This document shows positions 47,955-59,912 of a stretch of 64,000 bases of DNA, one piece after another; the first letter of the stretch is position 1; the number at the start of each line of letters is the position of its first letter. The stretch comes from Bifiguratus adelaidae. Its lineage: Eukaryota > Mucoromycota > Endogonomycetes > Endogonales. The DNA lies in assembly GCA_002261195.1 (NCBI GenBank), contig MVBO01000007.1:165447-229446 (forward strand), written 5' to 3'. The position numbers and the translations under genes are program-made. The notes beneath the pieces are model-generated. The model was not told the DNA's origin. It did not search any database and saw only the letters and a program-made list of their open reading frames with translations.

Positions 47955-49276
47955 ATGGCGGATGCTGAGGTTGGGAAACTTGTCAAGGCCTTGAATCGCT
48001 CGAGAGAGCAAGGTCAAGCACGGGTGAGTCTTTTTGAAGGTTATTCGGTTAGCGATCGTGCCACGGACTGAAGCATGTCGCCAATTGCAGGACACTCTAG
48101 ACATTCTCACTCAGCTGCAAAAGGTCCATGCGTCGGAAGATTTGCTGCGGGTAAGGGGTCGTTCCAGCTGCCCATGACTGTCTTTATTGTGCTGACCGAG
48201 GATATGTATTGCAGAAAACCGGAATCGGCAAAATCGTGGGCAAGCTCAGGACCGATGCTGACCTTACGGTGGCAAAGAAAGCAAAGGACGTGGTAGACAA
48301 GTGGAAGAAGGATTGCCAAAGTGCTCTCAAGTCCAATGGAATTCCAAAAACGCCCACAGAACGTATGTTGCCTTGCTGTCAGTATGCGTTTCGCGATCGT
48401 TGACTCTTGTCGGACGTCTTTTAGCCAAATTGCCAATGAAAGTCGACGCGACGAGTACGACGAGCTCTCAATCTCCCACAGACTCCTCACCTAAGACACC
48501 ACCAGACACTCCGCGAGAACGGTCTATCAAGACGGATGATATTACCGTAAAACCGACCGGAAATGTTGCCCGAGATAAGTCGATAGAGCTGTTTTATGCA
48601 GCATTAGGCTATGGGAGCTTTGTCGGTAAGTCGATTTTCCTGCAAATCAGGCTTCCTGATTCTCATCCAATGCGTGTCCTGCAGATTCCGATCTCCTCCT
48701 TCAGCGGGCGACCAAAATCGAAAATGCCATTTTCGAAGAGTTCCAGACCATCGATGCTGGTTACAAGACTAAAGTACGATCTCTTTCCCTCAATCTTAAA
48801 GCCAAAAACAACCCTGGACTCCGTGAAAGCGTCGTCACAGGTGAGTTATTGATATCAAAGCTTGTCAAAATGTCCAAAGAGGTATGTTGGAGATTGCAAA
48901 CCTTCGCATCCAATGAATATATACTGATGTCTGTCCTTTAGGATATGGCCTCTGAGGAGCAGCGGGCTGCCGATCGAAAAGCCCAAGAGCAAGCCATCTT
49001 TGCTGCCCGAGGAGCAACCACCGCTCAAGCCGAGACAGACATGTTTCGGTGTGGCAAGTGTAAGAGCCGCAAATGTACCTACTATCAGATGCAGGTAAGT
49101 CGATGCGTATTCTGATGGATTGCCTCTCCTTACTGAGCATGCCTAGACGCGCTCTGCTGATGAACCCATGACGACGTTCGTCACCTGTACCAATTGTGAG
49201 AATAGATGGAAGGTAGGCGTTGCACTCGATTCAAACTCGCACTGCTTGTTCACACGTTTCCATCAAGTTTTGTTAA
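47955..49276 (+). CDS. Transcription elongation factor TFIIS
   Basis: Eight exons: 47955-48023, 48091-48150, 48215-48362, 48425-48625, 48685-48881, 48942-49094, 49147-49212, 49268-49276; 300 residues. Domain I (TFIIS N-terminal/LW, residues 1-90: ILTQLQKVHASEDLLRKTGIG) is followed by a Ser/Thr/Pro linker, domain II (LRESVVTGELLISKLVKM) and the C-terminal zinc ribbon (CGKCKSRKCTYYQMQTRSAD...CTNCENRW). The catalytic acidic pair DE in RSADEPMT is present. TFIIS makes arrested RNA polymerase II cleave its transcript and resume. The last exon is a 9-base microexon carrying only Phe, Cys and TAA; it restores the family's invariant WKFC end. Confidence 0.95.
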
Positions 49277-49354
49277 CTCCAGCAGTTTGGTCTCATGTTG
49301 CTTAATGTACATAAAATGTATCTACAAAAGTCTCCTTTACTGGGTGAAGGAGAT

Positions 49355-50188
49355 CTATAGTCGTAGGCTCCTCATAAGCCTTTCTATATCAGATTGCAGC
49401 TGCTGTAACATTGTCGCCGCCTTGTCTTCAGAAGCATTGGCCAACTTGTTCTTTTTCTCTGTCAAAAGATCCAGCAATGACTGACAAAACTCTTGCTCCT
49501 GTTGTTTGAGCGCCTGACTTTCTTGCTTGATATTGTTCAATTCCGATATCGTTTCCTCTGTCTCGGTCGCCACTTCTCGCTGTACCTTCTTGGTTTCTTC
49601 CAGAGCGTCATCTACCTTGTGGACATAATCAGCCTCTGCTTCGGTCGCTCTTGTCGATATCCTTGACAATTGCTCGAGATGCTGTTGTTGCAATTCCTCG
49701 ATACGTTTCTTCATGGCCTTGTATTCCTGTGCAGCTCTATCCTTTGTTTCTTCAGCCGCTTGCTTGGCCTTATCGACTTGCTCCTCTAATGTTTGCAGCC
49801 GTTCAATCCCGGCTTTGGCACTCGCAATCTCTTCGCGATACTTTTTGAGTTGCCCTTCAAAGAAGAAGGCCGTGGCTTTCGAGTTTTCCACCTGACGATC
49901 CTTTCGCTGTGTCATGTCTGTCAAAGTTTGCAACTCAAGCTTGAGCTTTCGATTGGTCTGCGCGCTCTCCAAGGCCTGTTGTTCTGCCGTTTTGGCTGCT
50001 TCACGAGTCGCATCTAATTGTGCCTTCAGCCGTGCGAGTTCCTGTTGTGCGGCTGCGAGTCGGTTTTGCAGTTCTTCCACGTCGGATGAGCCATTGCGTC
50101 TCGCCATTGGCGGTCGTGTGGCCTGTCTAGCGGTCTCTGCAGTAGATGTATTCGCATCGTTGCCAGAATGACTTTCGTCTTCAGACAT
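49355..50188 (-). CDS. Coiled-coil protein of unknown function
   Basis: Single exon, 277 residues. A short acidic, Ser/Thr-rich N-terminus (MSEDESHSGNDANTS) and a basic stretch (RPPMARRNGS) are followed by an almost continuous coiled coil from residue 50 to the end (DVEELQNRLAAAQQELARL and similar heptads). No enzyme motif, signal peptide or membrane segment is seen. Proteins of this layout serve as scaffolds; no specific family is recognised. The start at 50188 is chosen because the longer frame would overlap the divergent gene that begins at 50231. It converges on TFIIS with 78 bases between ends. Confidence 0.75.
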   Translation of the reverse strand: MSEDESHSGNDANTSTAETARQATRPPMARRNGSSDVEELQNRLAAAQQELARLKAQLDATREAAKTAEQQALESAQTNRKLKLELQTLTDMTQRKDRQVENSKATAFFFEGQLKKYREEIASAKAGIERLQTLEEQVDKAKQAAEETKDRAAQEYKAMKKRIEELQQQHLEQLSRISTRATEAEADYVHKVDDALEETKKVQREVATETEETISELNNIKQESQALKQQEQEFCQSLLDLLTEKKNKLANASEDKAATMLQQLQSDIERLMRSLRL

Positions 50189-50230
50189 GCTTCCACCAAA
50201 TAGGGCTTTGACAAAAGAAGGAATAGAAAG
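50189..50230. promoter_or_regulatory. 42-base spacer between divergent start codons
   Basis: The coiled-coil gene (minus) and the saccharopine-dehydrogenase-like gene (plus) start 42 bases apart; the two promoters must overlap the opposing coding sequence. Confidence 0.4.
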
Positions 50231-51640
50231 ATGTCGACGCGATACAGTTTGGTGGTTTATGGCGCTACGGGAGCAGCAGGACAAGCGATCGCCCTTGAGC
50301 TTGCGCACCTATTGGCAGCGCGCAAGGACAAGCAAGTGCGGTGGGCGCTGGGGGGTCGAAACAAGGACACGTTGAAGCGTGTTCAGCAGCGTATTCGTGA
50401 CGAGACTGGACAAGTGCCAGACCTTGTTATTGCGCGGATACAACGGACGGCAGAGTTGACGGAACTGTGTGAAAGTACGTTGGTATTGATCAACGCGGTC
50501 GGCCCTTTTCGATTTGCGGGGGAATATGTCTTGCGCGCCTGTTTAGAGGCCAAATGTCATTACATGGATCTATCCGGTAAGCGCTTATAGGAATAGAGTG
50601 GGGTTGGTCGTCTCATGGTCTATGGCAGATGAACCCGAGTTTTGGTATCGCATGCATCGCATCTATCATGAAAGGCTGGCTAGTAGCAAGCTTTTGGCCG
50701 TGCTGGGCTGCGGTGGATATCCTGTAGGCATTGGATGGTAGACGCCCTCATGTGCGGTGCTAACTAGCCCTCTCAGATGCTTTGCAATGTGGCGCCACTG
50801 TTGCTGCAACATCCAAAGTGCAGCACTGCACCCAGCGTGGATCTTTCAGATGTTAGGATGTATCTGTCACCTCTTCAAACCATTCCGTTTCTTGATCCCG
50901 TCCTTACGCCGACGCGATACGAAAGTATAGGTAATTGTCTTGATAAAGGCATCTCGTGGAAGCCATCATACTCATCCTGTCGTCTAGTCCATTCATTTGC
51001 CGCTCTCCCTATGCTTTCCACCTACACGGACGACTCGGATGCCAAGATGAAAGCAAGAGACAAAGGACGACATCCGAGAAGAGCTGATACGGCACTACGA
51101 CATGCAGTCCGTGCGCGTGGGCCTGTACAACACCTTCAGCACTTTGCTGAGTATCTTGCTTTGCACACGCCATCTACGGACCCACCGAACCATACAACCT
51201 TGAGCAGCATTTACTATGTGTGCCCGTCGTGGTTTGCCAAGTTGCTAACCCTCTGTTTAATGTGGCTATTCTCCATCCTCACCTTGATGCCTTGGGGAAG
51301 ATCCATCCTGAACATGTACGCTGACAAACTTTGCAAGAGACAAGATGCGGTAGCGTTTGCAACAAACGACGATGCCGACGATATCTTCTCGTTGCGCATT
51401 GTGCCGAATCCAGACGTATCCAAATCCCCTTCTATCTCACCTGGCGTCATTGTGCTTCGAGGACCTCATTCGTCCTATTCAATCACAGCTCCACTTGTCG
51501 CGCATTCCGCTCAAAGGCTACTCGACAAGATGGACAAAGATCAGAGCATACCCCATGGAGTCGTTACACCTGCCATCCTATTTGATGCATCATTTACGCT
51601 CGAGGTGCTCAAAGCTTCCGCTATAGACATTTCCTTTTAG
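50231..51640 (+). CDS. Saccharopine-dehydrogenase-like oxidoreductase (SCCPDH family)
   Basis: Exons 50231-50576, 50629-50723 and 50777-51640 join in frame to 434 codons. The N-terminal Rossmann motif VVYGATGAAGQAIALELA, LALGGRNKDTL-like strand-turn, NAVGPFRFAGEYVLRACLEA and HYMDLSG are typical of the SCCPDH/trans-acting enoyl reductase group. A hydrophobic segment near residue 310 (LTLCLMWLFSILTLMPWGR) and the C-terminal GVVTPAILFDASF block also fit; family proteins associate with lipid droplets or membranes. An extra in-frame intron of 57 bases (about 50932-50988, GTAATT...TCTAG) is likely and would shorten the protein to about 415 residues. Donor CCT|GTAGGC at 50724 was chosen because the alternative GGATG|GTAGAC creates a stop. 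Confidence 0.75.
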
Positions 51641-51685
51641 CCACCTCACCCATATTGTACACATCTTTTCCTCCTCCAACTACTC

Positions 51686-52096
51686 TCATGCATTCTGAAC
51701 ACGATGTTGAATCAGTTTCTCCACCTTCTCGGGAGGTCGAGCAATCACTGCTTTGCCCGCATCCCAATCTACCACAATTGGTCGTTCCAACACCGACGCG
51801 TCATTTGTCACCAGTTTGACGAGCTCAGCAATACTGCTCACCTTGGGAGCATCGGGACGAAGTATATTCTGAGCCGAGGCATCCTTGAGACCCAAGTAGT
51901 CAATCACGGTCTGCAACTGTTCCTTGGTGGGCGGATTTTGCGTATAATCGACGATATCGAGTGAAAACGGCGGCTTGGCCGTTGAGGACTCATTCAACAC
52001 ATTCTGTAGAAGAGACAGCGTCGCGCGACTCTTTGAACAGGAGGGATTGTGAAAGATAGAGATGATGGGCAGTCGTCGAAGGTCGCGGAATGACAT
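51686..52096 (-). CDS. ArsC/Spx-like thioredoxin-fold protein
   Basis: Single exon of 136 residues. HNPSCSKSRATLSLL near the N-terminus carries the active-site cysteine of the arsenate reductase (ArsC/YfgD-type) fold, followed by VDYTQNPPTKEQLQTVIDYLG, the NILRPDAP segment and ERPIVVDWDAGKAVIARPPE, where relatives have the substrate-binding R-P motif. Relatives reduce arsenate with glutathione and glutaredoxin or have unknown redox roles. The first residues (MSFRDLRRLPIISIF) could act as a mitochondrial signal. The start codon is 37 bases from that of the divergent gene, and the stop is 45 bases from the SCCPDH stop. Confidence 0.85.
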   Translation of the reverse strand: MSFRDLRRLPIISIFHNPSCSKSRATLSLLQNVLNESSTAKPPFSLDIVDYTQNPPTKEQLQTVIDYLGLKDASAQNILRPDAPKVSSIAELVKLVTNDASVLERPIVVDWDAGKAVIARPPEKVEKLIQHRVQNA

Positions 52097-52133
52097 CGTT
52101 GCAAGAAGTGACGTGTATTTTGTTTATTGTTGT
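52097..52133. promoter_or_regulatory. 37-base spacer between divergent start codons
   Basis: The tightest head-to-head pair in the window: ArsC-like (minus) and mitochondrial membrane protein (plus). Confidence 0.4.
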
Positions 52134-52736
52134 ATGCTGCGGATCAAAAGCTTACAGCCGACAATTCGTCTGGTAGGACTTGCGGCGCGCTATGGACCGC
52201 AACGTCCACTGATGCAAGTGCGATGGAGGTCAACGCTGGAGAGCATGACACCAGGTGAACAATCACAAATACGGAGACTGGGACGCGCCTTCAAAAGACA
52301 GAACCATGGCTCCTATCTCTGGGAGTATCTCTTGTGGGTTGTTCTAGGCTCAGAAGCACTGCACTTGATCTGGCTCAAGATTGACTATCAAGAATACAAG
52401 GAGAAGGTGGGCTTGAGAAAAGCCATCCTGGAGGAAAAGATTACTCAATTGGAAGCGGGCCATGTTGTGGATGATGCGAGTTTGGTCAAAAAATATCAAA
52501 AGAGGGCGGAGGAGGAGGAGATAGACGATGAGTATTTGGAGACGCGTAAGTGATTATACTGTTCTTCCTTGATCCGTCATTGTCTGATGCGATTGTGGTC
52601 ACATGTAGTATTGCTCTCAGCTGATGTTCCATCCGAATATCAGCCACCTCTGCCTGAGCATAAACCAGCACCTAATGGGTCTGAGGCATCAACAAAAAGT
52701 CGCTCTCAACCTCTCAAACCATCCGTGTTTCTATAG
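52134..52736 (+). CDS. Probable mitochondrial single-pass membrane protein, unknown function
   Basis: Two exons (52134-52545, 52609-52736) make 179 residues ending at TAG. The N-terminus is rich in Arg and free of acids for about 30 residues (MLRIKSLQPTIRLVGLAARY), a typical mitochondrial presequence. One membrane segment (YLLWVVLGSEALHLIWLKID) is followed by a charged helix (YKEKVGLRKAILEEKITQLEA) and a Pro/Ser-rich tail. The layout resembles small inner-membrane assembly factors, but I do not recognise the family. Its stop is 32 bases from that of the convergent IND1 gene. Confidence 0.7.
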
Positions 52737-52768
52737 GAATATGTCCGCTCTAATTCGACAACATCTAT

Positions 52769-54020
52769 TTACAACTTTGAGGCAATTTTTTCGGCGATGG
52801 ATCTGTAACTGGCGGCATAGGGGCTATCTGGTTTAGCTACCACTACAGGCTTTCCTTGATCGGATAGCTCACAAATATCTGCATGCAGTGGCACGTCTCC
52901 GAGAAAATCCATACCCAACTCGACCGCTGTTCTCTGAGCCCCGCCGTCACCAAAAATGTGCGTTTCATGCTTGCAATTGGGACATATGAACAGAGCCATG
53001 TTTTGGACCATGCCAAGTATCTATTCGAGCATGATCAGCCACTGTAAAGTAGTGTACATAATAAATGCTTACCGGAACATTGACTTTTCGAAACATGTTT
53101 GCGCCCTTTCTGGCGTCAATCAAGGCAATATCTTGTGGTGTAGATACAATGACGGCGCCTACAAGACAGTCACTTGTTCGGTATCCTGCCGCGACAATGT
53201 CATGGTTCAGTGTGACATACCGGCCAACTCGATTTGCTGTGTAATCGTCAATTGTACATCGCCCGTTCCTGGTGGCATATCAATCACCAGGACATCTAGA
53301 TCACCCCACTGGACTTGATGAATCAATTGTTGAATGGCTTTCATGACCTGTGCTGGATGTAAGCATAGCGTACACGGTCCTCTGCACATCGCGACGGGCT
53401 CACCATCAAACCTCGCCATACCACTGGCGTATCTTTGCCAATCAGAAATCCCATGGACATGCACTTGACACCAAAGTTTTGTAAAGGAATCAACGTTTCC
53501 CCTACACGACATATATGAGACTCGCCATCAACGAATCAAGAACAATGCTTACCCTTTTCTGAGAGTTCAGGTTCGCCTTGAAGGTTCATCAAGGAGGGAA
53601 TGGATGGACCGAAAATGTCTGCATCCAGGATGCCTACCTTTTTTCGTAGGCCCGCGAGAGCGAGCGCAACGTTGACTAGCATCATAAGAAACGATTATGC
53701 GCACATTGGAAAACCTACCTGCGGTGGTGCTCTTGCCAACACCGCCTTTGCCGGAAGCAACGGCAATCACCCTTTTCACGCCGGGAAGCTTCACTTTCTG
53801 AGGGAGGCCACGTTGGGCTCGAGGTAGCTGCGGTGCTGGTCCGAGGCGCTTGAAGGATCCGGGTAGTCCCTAGGATCACACTATGTTAGCTAATGAACGC
53901 CATGACACGCATGCGTACCAATGGATTCTCATGAAGACATGGCGCACTGGCACTCAAGTGTCGAGTGGCCCGCAGGTTGCTCACCGCATGTCGGGTGATG
54001 CGATGCGTTACCGAGAGCAT
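52769..54020 (-). CDS. Mitochondrial Mrp/NBP35-type P-loop ATPase IND1 (NUBPL), complex I Fe-S assembly factor
   Basis: Seven exons (54020-53919, 53869-53719, 53675-53553, 53501-53404, 53347-53221, 53158-53073, 53020-52769) give 312 residues. A mitochondrial presequence ([20 protein letters not shown]) precedes the deviant Walker [35 protein letters not shown] (Walker B region) and the C-terminal CPNC motif that holds a bridging Fe-S cluster. IND1 delivers Fe-S clusters to complex I. An upstream in-frame ATG at 54086 would put an acidic stretch before the presequence, so 54020 is preferred. It fits with NDUFA12 in the same window. Confidence 0.93.
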
Positions 54021-54094
54021 GAGAGAGAGACCGTTCCATTTTAGGACATTGCTAGCCTCTGGCTCGAATCGTCTCTCGTCATCCATTCTTTCAT

Positions 54095-56003
<1,909 letters not shown>

Positions 56004-56257
56004 ATCCAGACTTTGTCGAGGGCTTTCGTCGGCTGTGTTGGTGGATGTTCTTCACAATCGAACGTCAATCCGAATGGGCTTAATGGTGTCTGGACATATG
56101 ATCCTCCTTTGACTTATTTGCTCAGAGAATCAGAAAGGAGACTGCGAGTGCAAAGACACCATGCAAAGCGAGCCTTGCTAGCATAAAGCTACCTGAACGT
56201 CGCTATATGCTCTCTGCAAAGTAACGCGCTCAAGGACGTGTCAATTTTGCCCCGCAT

Positions 56258-57793
56258 TTATTGTAGCTGAGTGACAACGTTGCCGGCGACAAGCACTGCG
56301 GGCGCTTCAATGGACTCCCGCTCGACAATGGCCGCCATATCATCCAGCGTAGTATGTACAATGCGTTCTTCGGGACAGTTTGCGTTTTGAATCCATGCCA
56401 CTGCCGTACCTGAAGGAAATCCCTTGCTGAGCATCATCTCGCGCAGTTCTTGTGCCCTGCCCACCGCCATCAAGACCACCAGCGTTCTCATGGACGTGTA
56501 GTCGGGTATGTCAGGAAGGGAGCCCTTGTAGCCACGACCAGTGGTGATGATGACTTGGTCCGCGACACCTCGATGCGTCACCGGGATATTGGCCACCATG
56601 GGTGCAGAAAATGCGGATGAGATACCGGGAATAAGTATGGGCTCGTAGCCCTTCTCACGGAATTCGAGCACTTCTTCGCCGCCACGTCCAAACAGAAAGG
56701 GATCTCCGATCTTGAGACGGGCCACCGATTGACCTTTGGCGAGACCTTCCAGACACCATTCAAACAATTCAACTTGTGCAGGATCAGATTTGCCCTCCGT
56801 TTTGCGGGCAATGCGTAGTTCTCCCTTGACCATGTCAAAGACTTGAGAGGGTATCAGTCGGTCAGAGACAACCAAATCCGCCGTCTCGAGGATGCTCTTT
56901 GCCTTTAGCGTCAAGAGTTCGGGATCGCCTGGTCCAGCTCCGACGAGATAGATGGTATTCTTTTTGGCAATGCTCGTTGCAAGATGTTGTTCAGTACGGT
57001 CGATGTGGAGAGAGGACAGTTGCGCCGTCCTTGACTTGTCTACAGAAGCTGGGGAATCTATGGAGGAAAAGACATCTTGTACCCTTGGTATCCTGTCATC
57101 GCGATAGCATTGTTCCAATTGGCGATACGCGAAAAGGCGATCGGATTCCGTCAACCCTACAAGTTGAGCGAGACCTATCCAATCCCATTGATCGCATATC
57201 CTCGACATCCAGCTCATGCGCTTATTGCTCGCCGAGAATTCAGGATCCCACCGCCGCACTTGCTGTCGTAACTTGCCAGTTTCTTGAACAATGCGTCCGA
57301 TATTGTCTGGTAGAGAGGCTGCAATGCTTTTTCGGATCATGCTCGCGAGTCGTGGACCTTGTCCATTGGTACTGACAGCTATCTGAAGCGGACCGTCCCT
57401 ATGCTGACTCATAAAGTAAAAGTCGCACATGGGAGGCACGTCGGCGACGTTGACGGGTATTCTTCGTGCCCGACATTGATGGCAAATGTGAACGCTGAGC
57501 TCGTGATCGTCAATGGCCGTGAGGACCATATCCTGGCTATCCAGATCGCTTTCTTGGAAACCTCGGTCGACATAGTGCTTGACAATGCCCGTGTCAATGC
57601 GGTGCTTTACTTCGTCATTCAAGCCTTCTCGAGGACACACCAAAGTGATCTCGGCGTCCGCAATGCCAACGGATACGATCCGATCAGCGGCTACTTTCCC
57701 GCCTCCTACGATGAGGACGCGCTTTCCATGGATCTGGTAGGCAAGAATGAGTGAGGCTCCGCCTACAATAGGAGCAAACTCGCGTTCGGCCAT
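56258..57793 (-). CDS. Fused siroheme synthase: precorrin-2 dehydrogenase/ferrochelatase plus uroporphyrinogen-III methyltransferase
   Basis: Single exon of 511 residues from the ATG at 57793. The N-terminal third is Met8-like: GKRVLIVGGGKVAADRI (NAD site), VLTAIDDHELS, RIPVNVADVPPMCDFYF and ISTNGQGPRLA-like VSTNGQGPRLAS. The C-terminal half is a SUMT methyltransferase: YLVGAGPGDPELLTLKA, ADLVVSDRLI, RLKIGDPFLFGRGGEEV, PGISSAFSAP and PVTHRGVA. The arrangement equals bacterial CysG, so one protein would make siroheme from uroporphyrinogen III for sulfite and nitrite reductases; budding yeast uses separate Met1 and Met8. An earlier ATG (57841) would overlap the upstream PUS10 stop. Only 10 bases separate it from that stop. 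Confidence 0.93.
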   Translation of the reverse strand: MAEREFAPIVGGASLILAYQIHGKRVLIVGGGKVAADRIVSVGIADAEITLVCPREGLNDEVKHRIDTGIVKHYVDRGFQESDLDSQDMVLTAIDDHELSVHICHQCRARRIPVNVADVPPMCDFYFMSQHRDGPLQIAVSTNGQGPRLASMIRKSIAASLPDNIGRIVQETGKLRQQVRRWDPEFSASNKRMSWMSRICDQWDWIGLAQLVGLTESDRLFAYRQLEQCYRDDRIPRVQDVFSSIDSPASVDKSRTAQLSSLHIDRTEQHLATSIAKKNTIYLVGAGPGDPELLTLKAKSILETADLVVSDRLIPSQVFDMVKGELRIARKTEGKSDPAQVELFEWCLEGLAKGQSVARLKIGDPFLFGRGGEEVLEFREKGYEPILIPGISSAFSAPMVANIPVTHRGVADQVIITTGRGYKGSLPDIPDYTSMRTLVVLMAVGRAQELREMMLSKGFPSGTAVAWIQNANCPEERIVHTTLDDMAAIVERESIEAPAVLVAGNVVTQLQ

Positions 57794-57803
57794 GCGGTCT
57801 TTA

Positions 57804-59761
57804 TCACGAGGACAAATTCGGAGGCCATTCAAGATCGACATCGATCACGTCTAATGCTAAAATATCTGCTTCTGCGTCGATGAGGTCTCCAAAGCTGGGT
57901 ATCGTGCGACCTAGATCGCCGTGCATAAACTCTTTGACGTAAGTACCGGCTTCTGTGGTCAATTGGACTGTGAGAAGATGTTGATATGCTGGGTCTGGTG
58001 CTGTAGATGACATAGGAATGGCTTTCAGGGAATGAATGGTTTTTTTGCGGACCATTTGGGCTCTACGTTGTAAAACTCTGATGGGTGTACGCTGTTGAAT
58101 GATAAACTCAGATGCGCCATGTTGATTTAGCTTATCCATGACGTCCTGAGTCACTGGTTTGGAGATCCATACGAGAGCCGAGTACGTTTTGCGTTTCGTC
58201 TCCTCGCCAAGCTTGATCGTTCGCGTATCGGCATCTGTCGTTTCAACTAAATTTGCCACGTTAACCGCGTGACCATGCTGGTTGTCGCTATTGATTTGCT
58301 GGACAATGTCTTGAAGAGTGGTTTGGCTTAAGTGGGGATTACGCGGATTCCGTAACTCGATATAAAATGGGCGACCCGTACCGAGCATGCGAACATTGGC
58401 GTCTTCGCGACCGGATGATACGAATTTGTAATCTAGCGGACGCGATGTCAGTTCTAGGTCTGATAAGCGAGCATGTCGTTCCATACCATCAGCTCGAACA
58501 TGAGCATTCAATCTGTCGCCGATGGTTTCCGAAACGGAGAATTCAGTAAGACGGCTACCACTCACAGACCACGGTGTTTGACTGTAACCTCTAACCTTTT
58601 TGAGATAACGTCCTGGTAGGGAAGAAATTGTAAGCGAATATGTCAAGGATGCTTCGGCCGTGATCTCACCTCCATAAAATGCTGGAGTGTGAAGTATATC
58701 AATCCGGGGAGGCATGACAATGGACGTGTTGATCTGCTGAGGGGGTATTGTGTAGTGTCTATAAAGGGATGACTTGTTAGTTGCACGCTTGACCGTAGCC
58801 TACAGCGCTTACTTTTTAAAGTCACTATCGCTGACGGCACTCAGTGCAGCTGCGACGTTCTGCCTTCCGTCGCCAACAGTAACCATTTGGCGCTGGTACG
58901 CCAAATAAGCCATCTGCTTGGAATGATCACATCTACGTACCTTTTGACGAACTCGCTTGAGAACAAAGTTGGAATTCTCAACCTCTGCGAGTAGCTTGTG
59001 TTCATCCTGCGTTTCCGGATGTTCAAAATTAATGGTAATCCGCAGAGAGCTCTGTGAAAGGTATATTAGAGTGTTTGCTTTCGTCCAGTGCATCCATCGC
59101 TTACCTCGGCGTTGACCTTCCAGCCAAGTAATTTCTCGATCAGACCGTTGTAGATTATTTTCAAAGGATCTTTCAAGTCGATAATGCTTTTGGGATCAAC
59201 GTGCATCCTAGCCGCATGATTGCGTACCATAATAGAGACGGGTAGACTAATGTTGAGACTGAAATCTTCAGCTCGATAATCTTCCTGCCGAATCTTCTCG
59301 GTCACTGCCACCGCGACTTCCTCAAAACGACTCTCTGACATGATGCCAAGACACAGAGGGCAATGCTTGGAGCATGCCAGTTCCATGGTCGCGTGTTGTT
59401 TCAGAGCTTGTCTAATGTTCTATATCCCAATGTCAACATGGAAGCGCGAAAGAGCCCGCCAGGCTACCCACAAAGTCGCTACAAGTGTAAAATCTCGTTT
59501 GCCCTACCCCGAGGAACCGGAGAATACAGCGAACACAGCATCCTGTCGTCGAAAGCCTTTCCAATAGTTCGCCTAGTTCGTCAGCACCGTGGAGATCAGA
59601 AAGGGAATTGGCTAGGTCTTCGACCAACAGTGATTGACCCAGTGCGTGATCTTGGGCACCTTGAGGGTTAGCTGAGTAGGGCTTACACAATCTAACCAAG
59701 TAGAGACCAACTTACCGTCGTCATTGTCCAGTTTCCGCCTCTTTGAGTCTGGACTCTGCAT
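57804..59761 (-). CDS. tRNA pseudouridine synthase PUS10
   Basis: Seven exons: 59761-59716, 59659-59508, 59419-59105, 59051-58941, 58892-58813, 58758-58670, 58612-57804; 533 residues, close to the usual length. The N-terminal zinc site is split over exons (GCCVRCILRF and CSKHCPLCLGI), then comes a THUMP-like region and FYGGRYLKKVRGYSQTPW. The catalytic domain contains SSGREDANVRMLGTGRPFYI (active-site Asp), ELRNPRNP and the C-terminal YVKEFMHGDLGRTIPS. PUS10 makes pseudouridine 54/55 in tRNA. Introns 58893-58940 and 58671-58757-adjacent 58613-58669 are multiples of three without stops, so unspliced reading also stays open; removing them matches the family better. Confidence 0.9.
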
Positions 59762-59912
59762 GCGCACACCTAAATCACCTAAAAAATTTCTGCGCTCGAG
59801 AGAACAATGCAACGCATTGCAGCGCGTCAAGTTGCTTTATTCTTGTTCCAATTGACAGCAAACGATTTGAGGACTTACGCGTAGACTAATTATTTATGCT
59901 ATCGCATTACTA

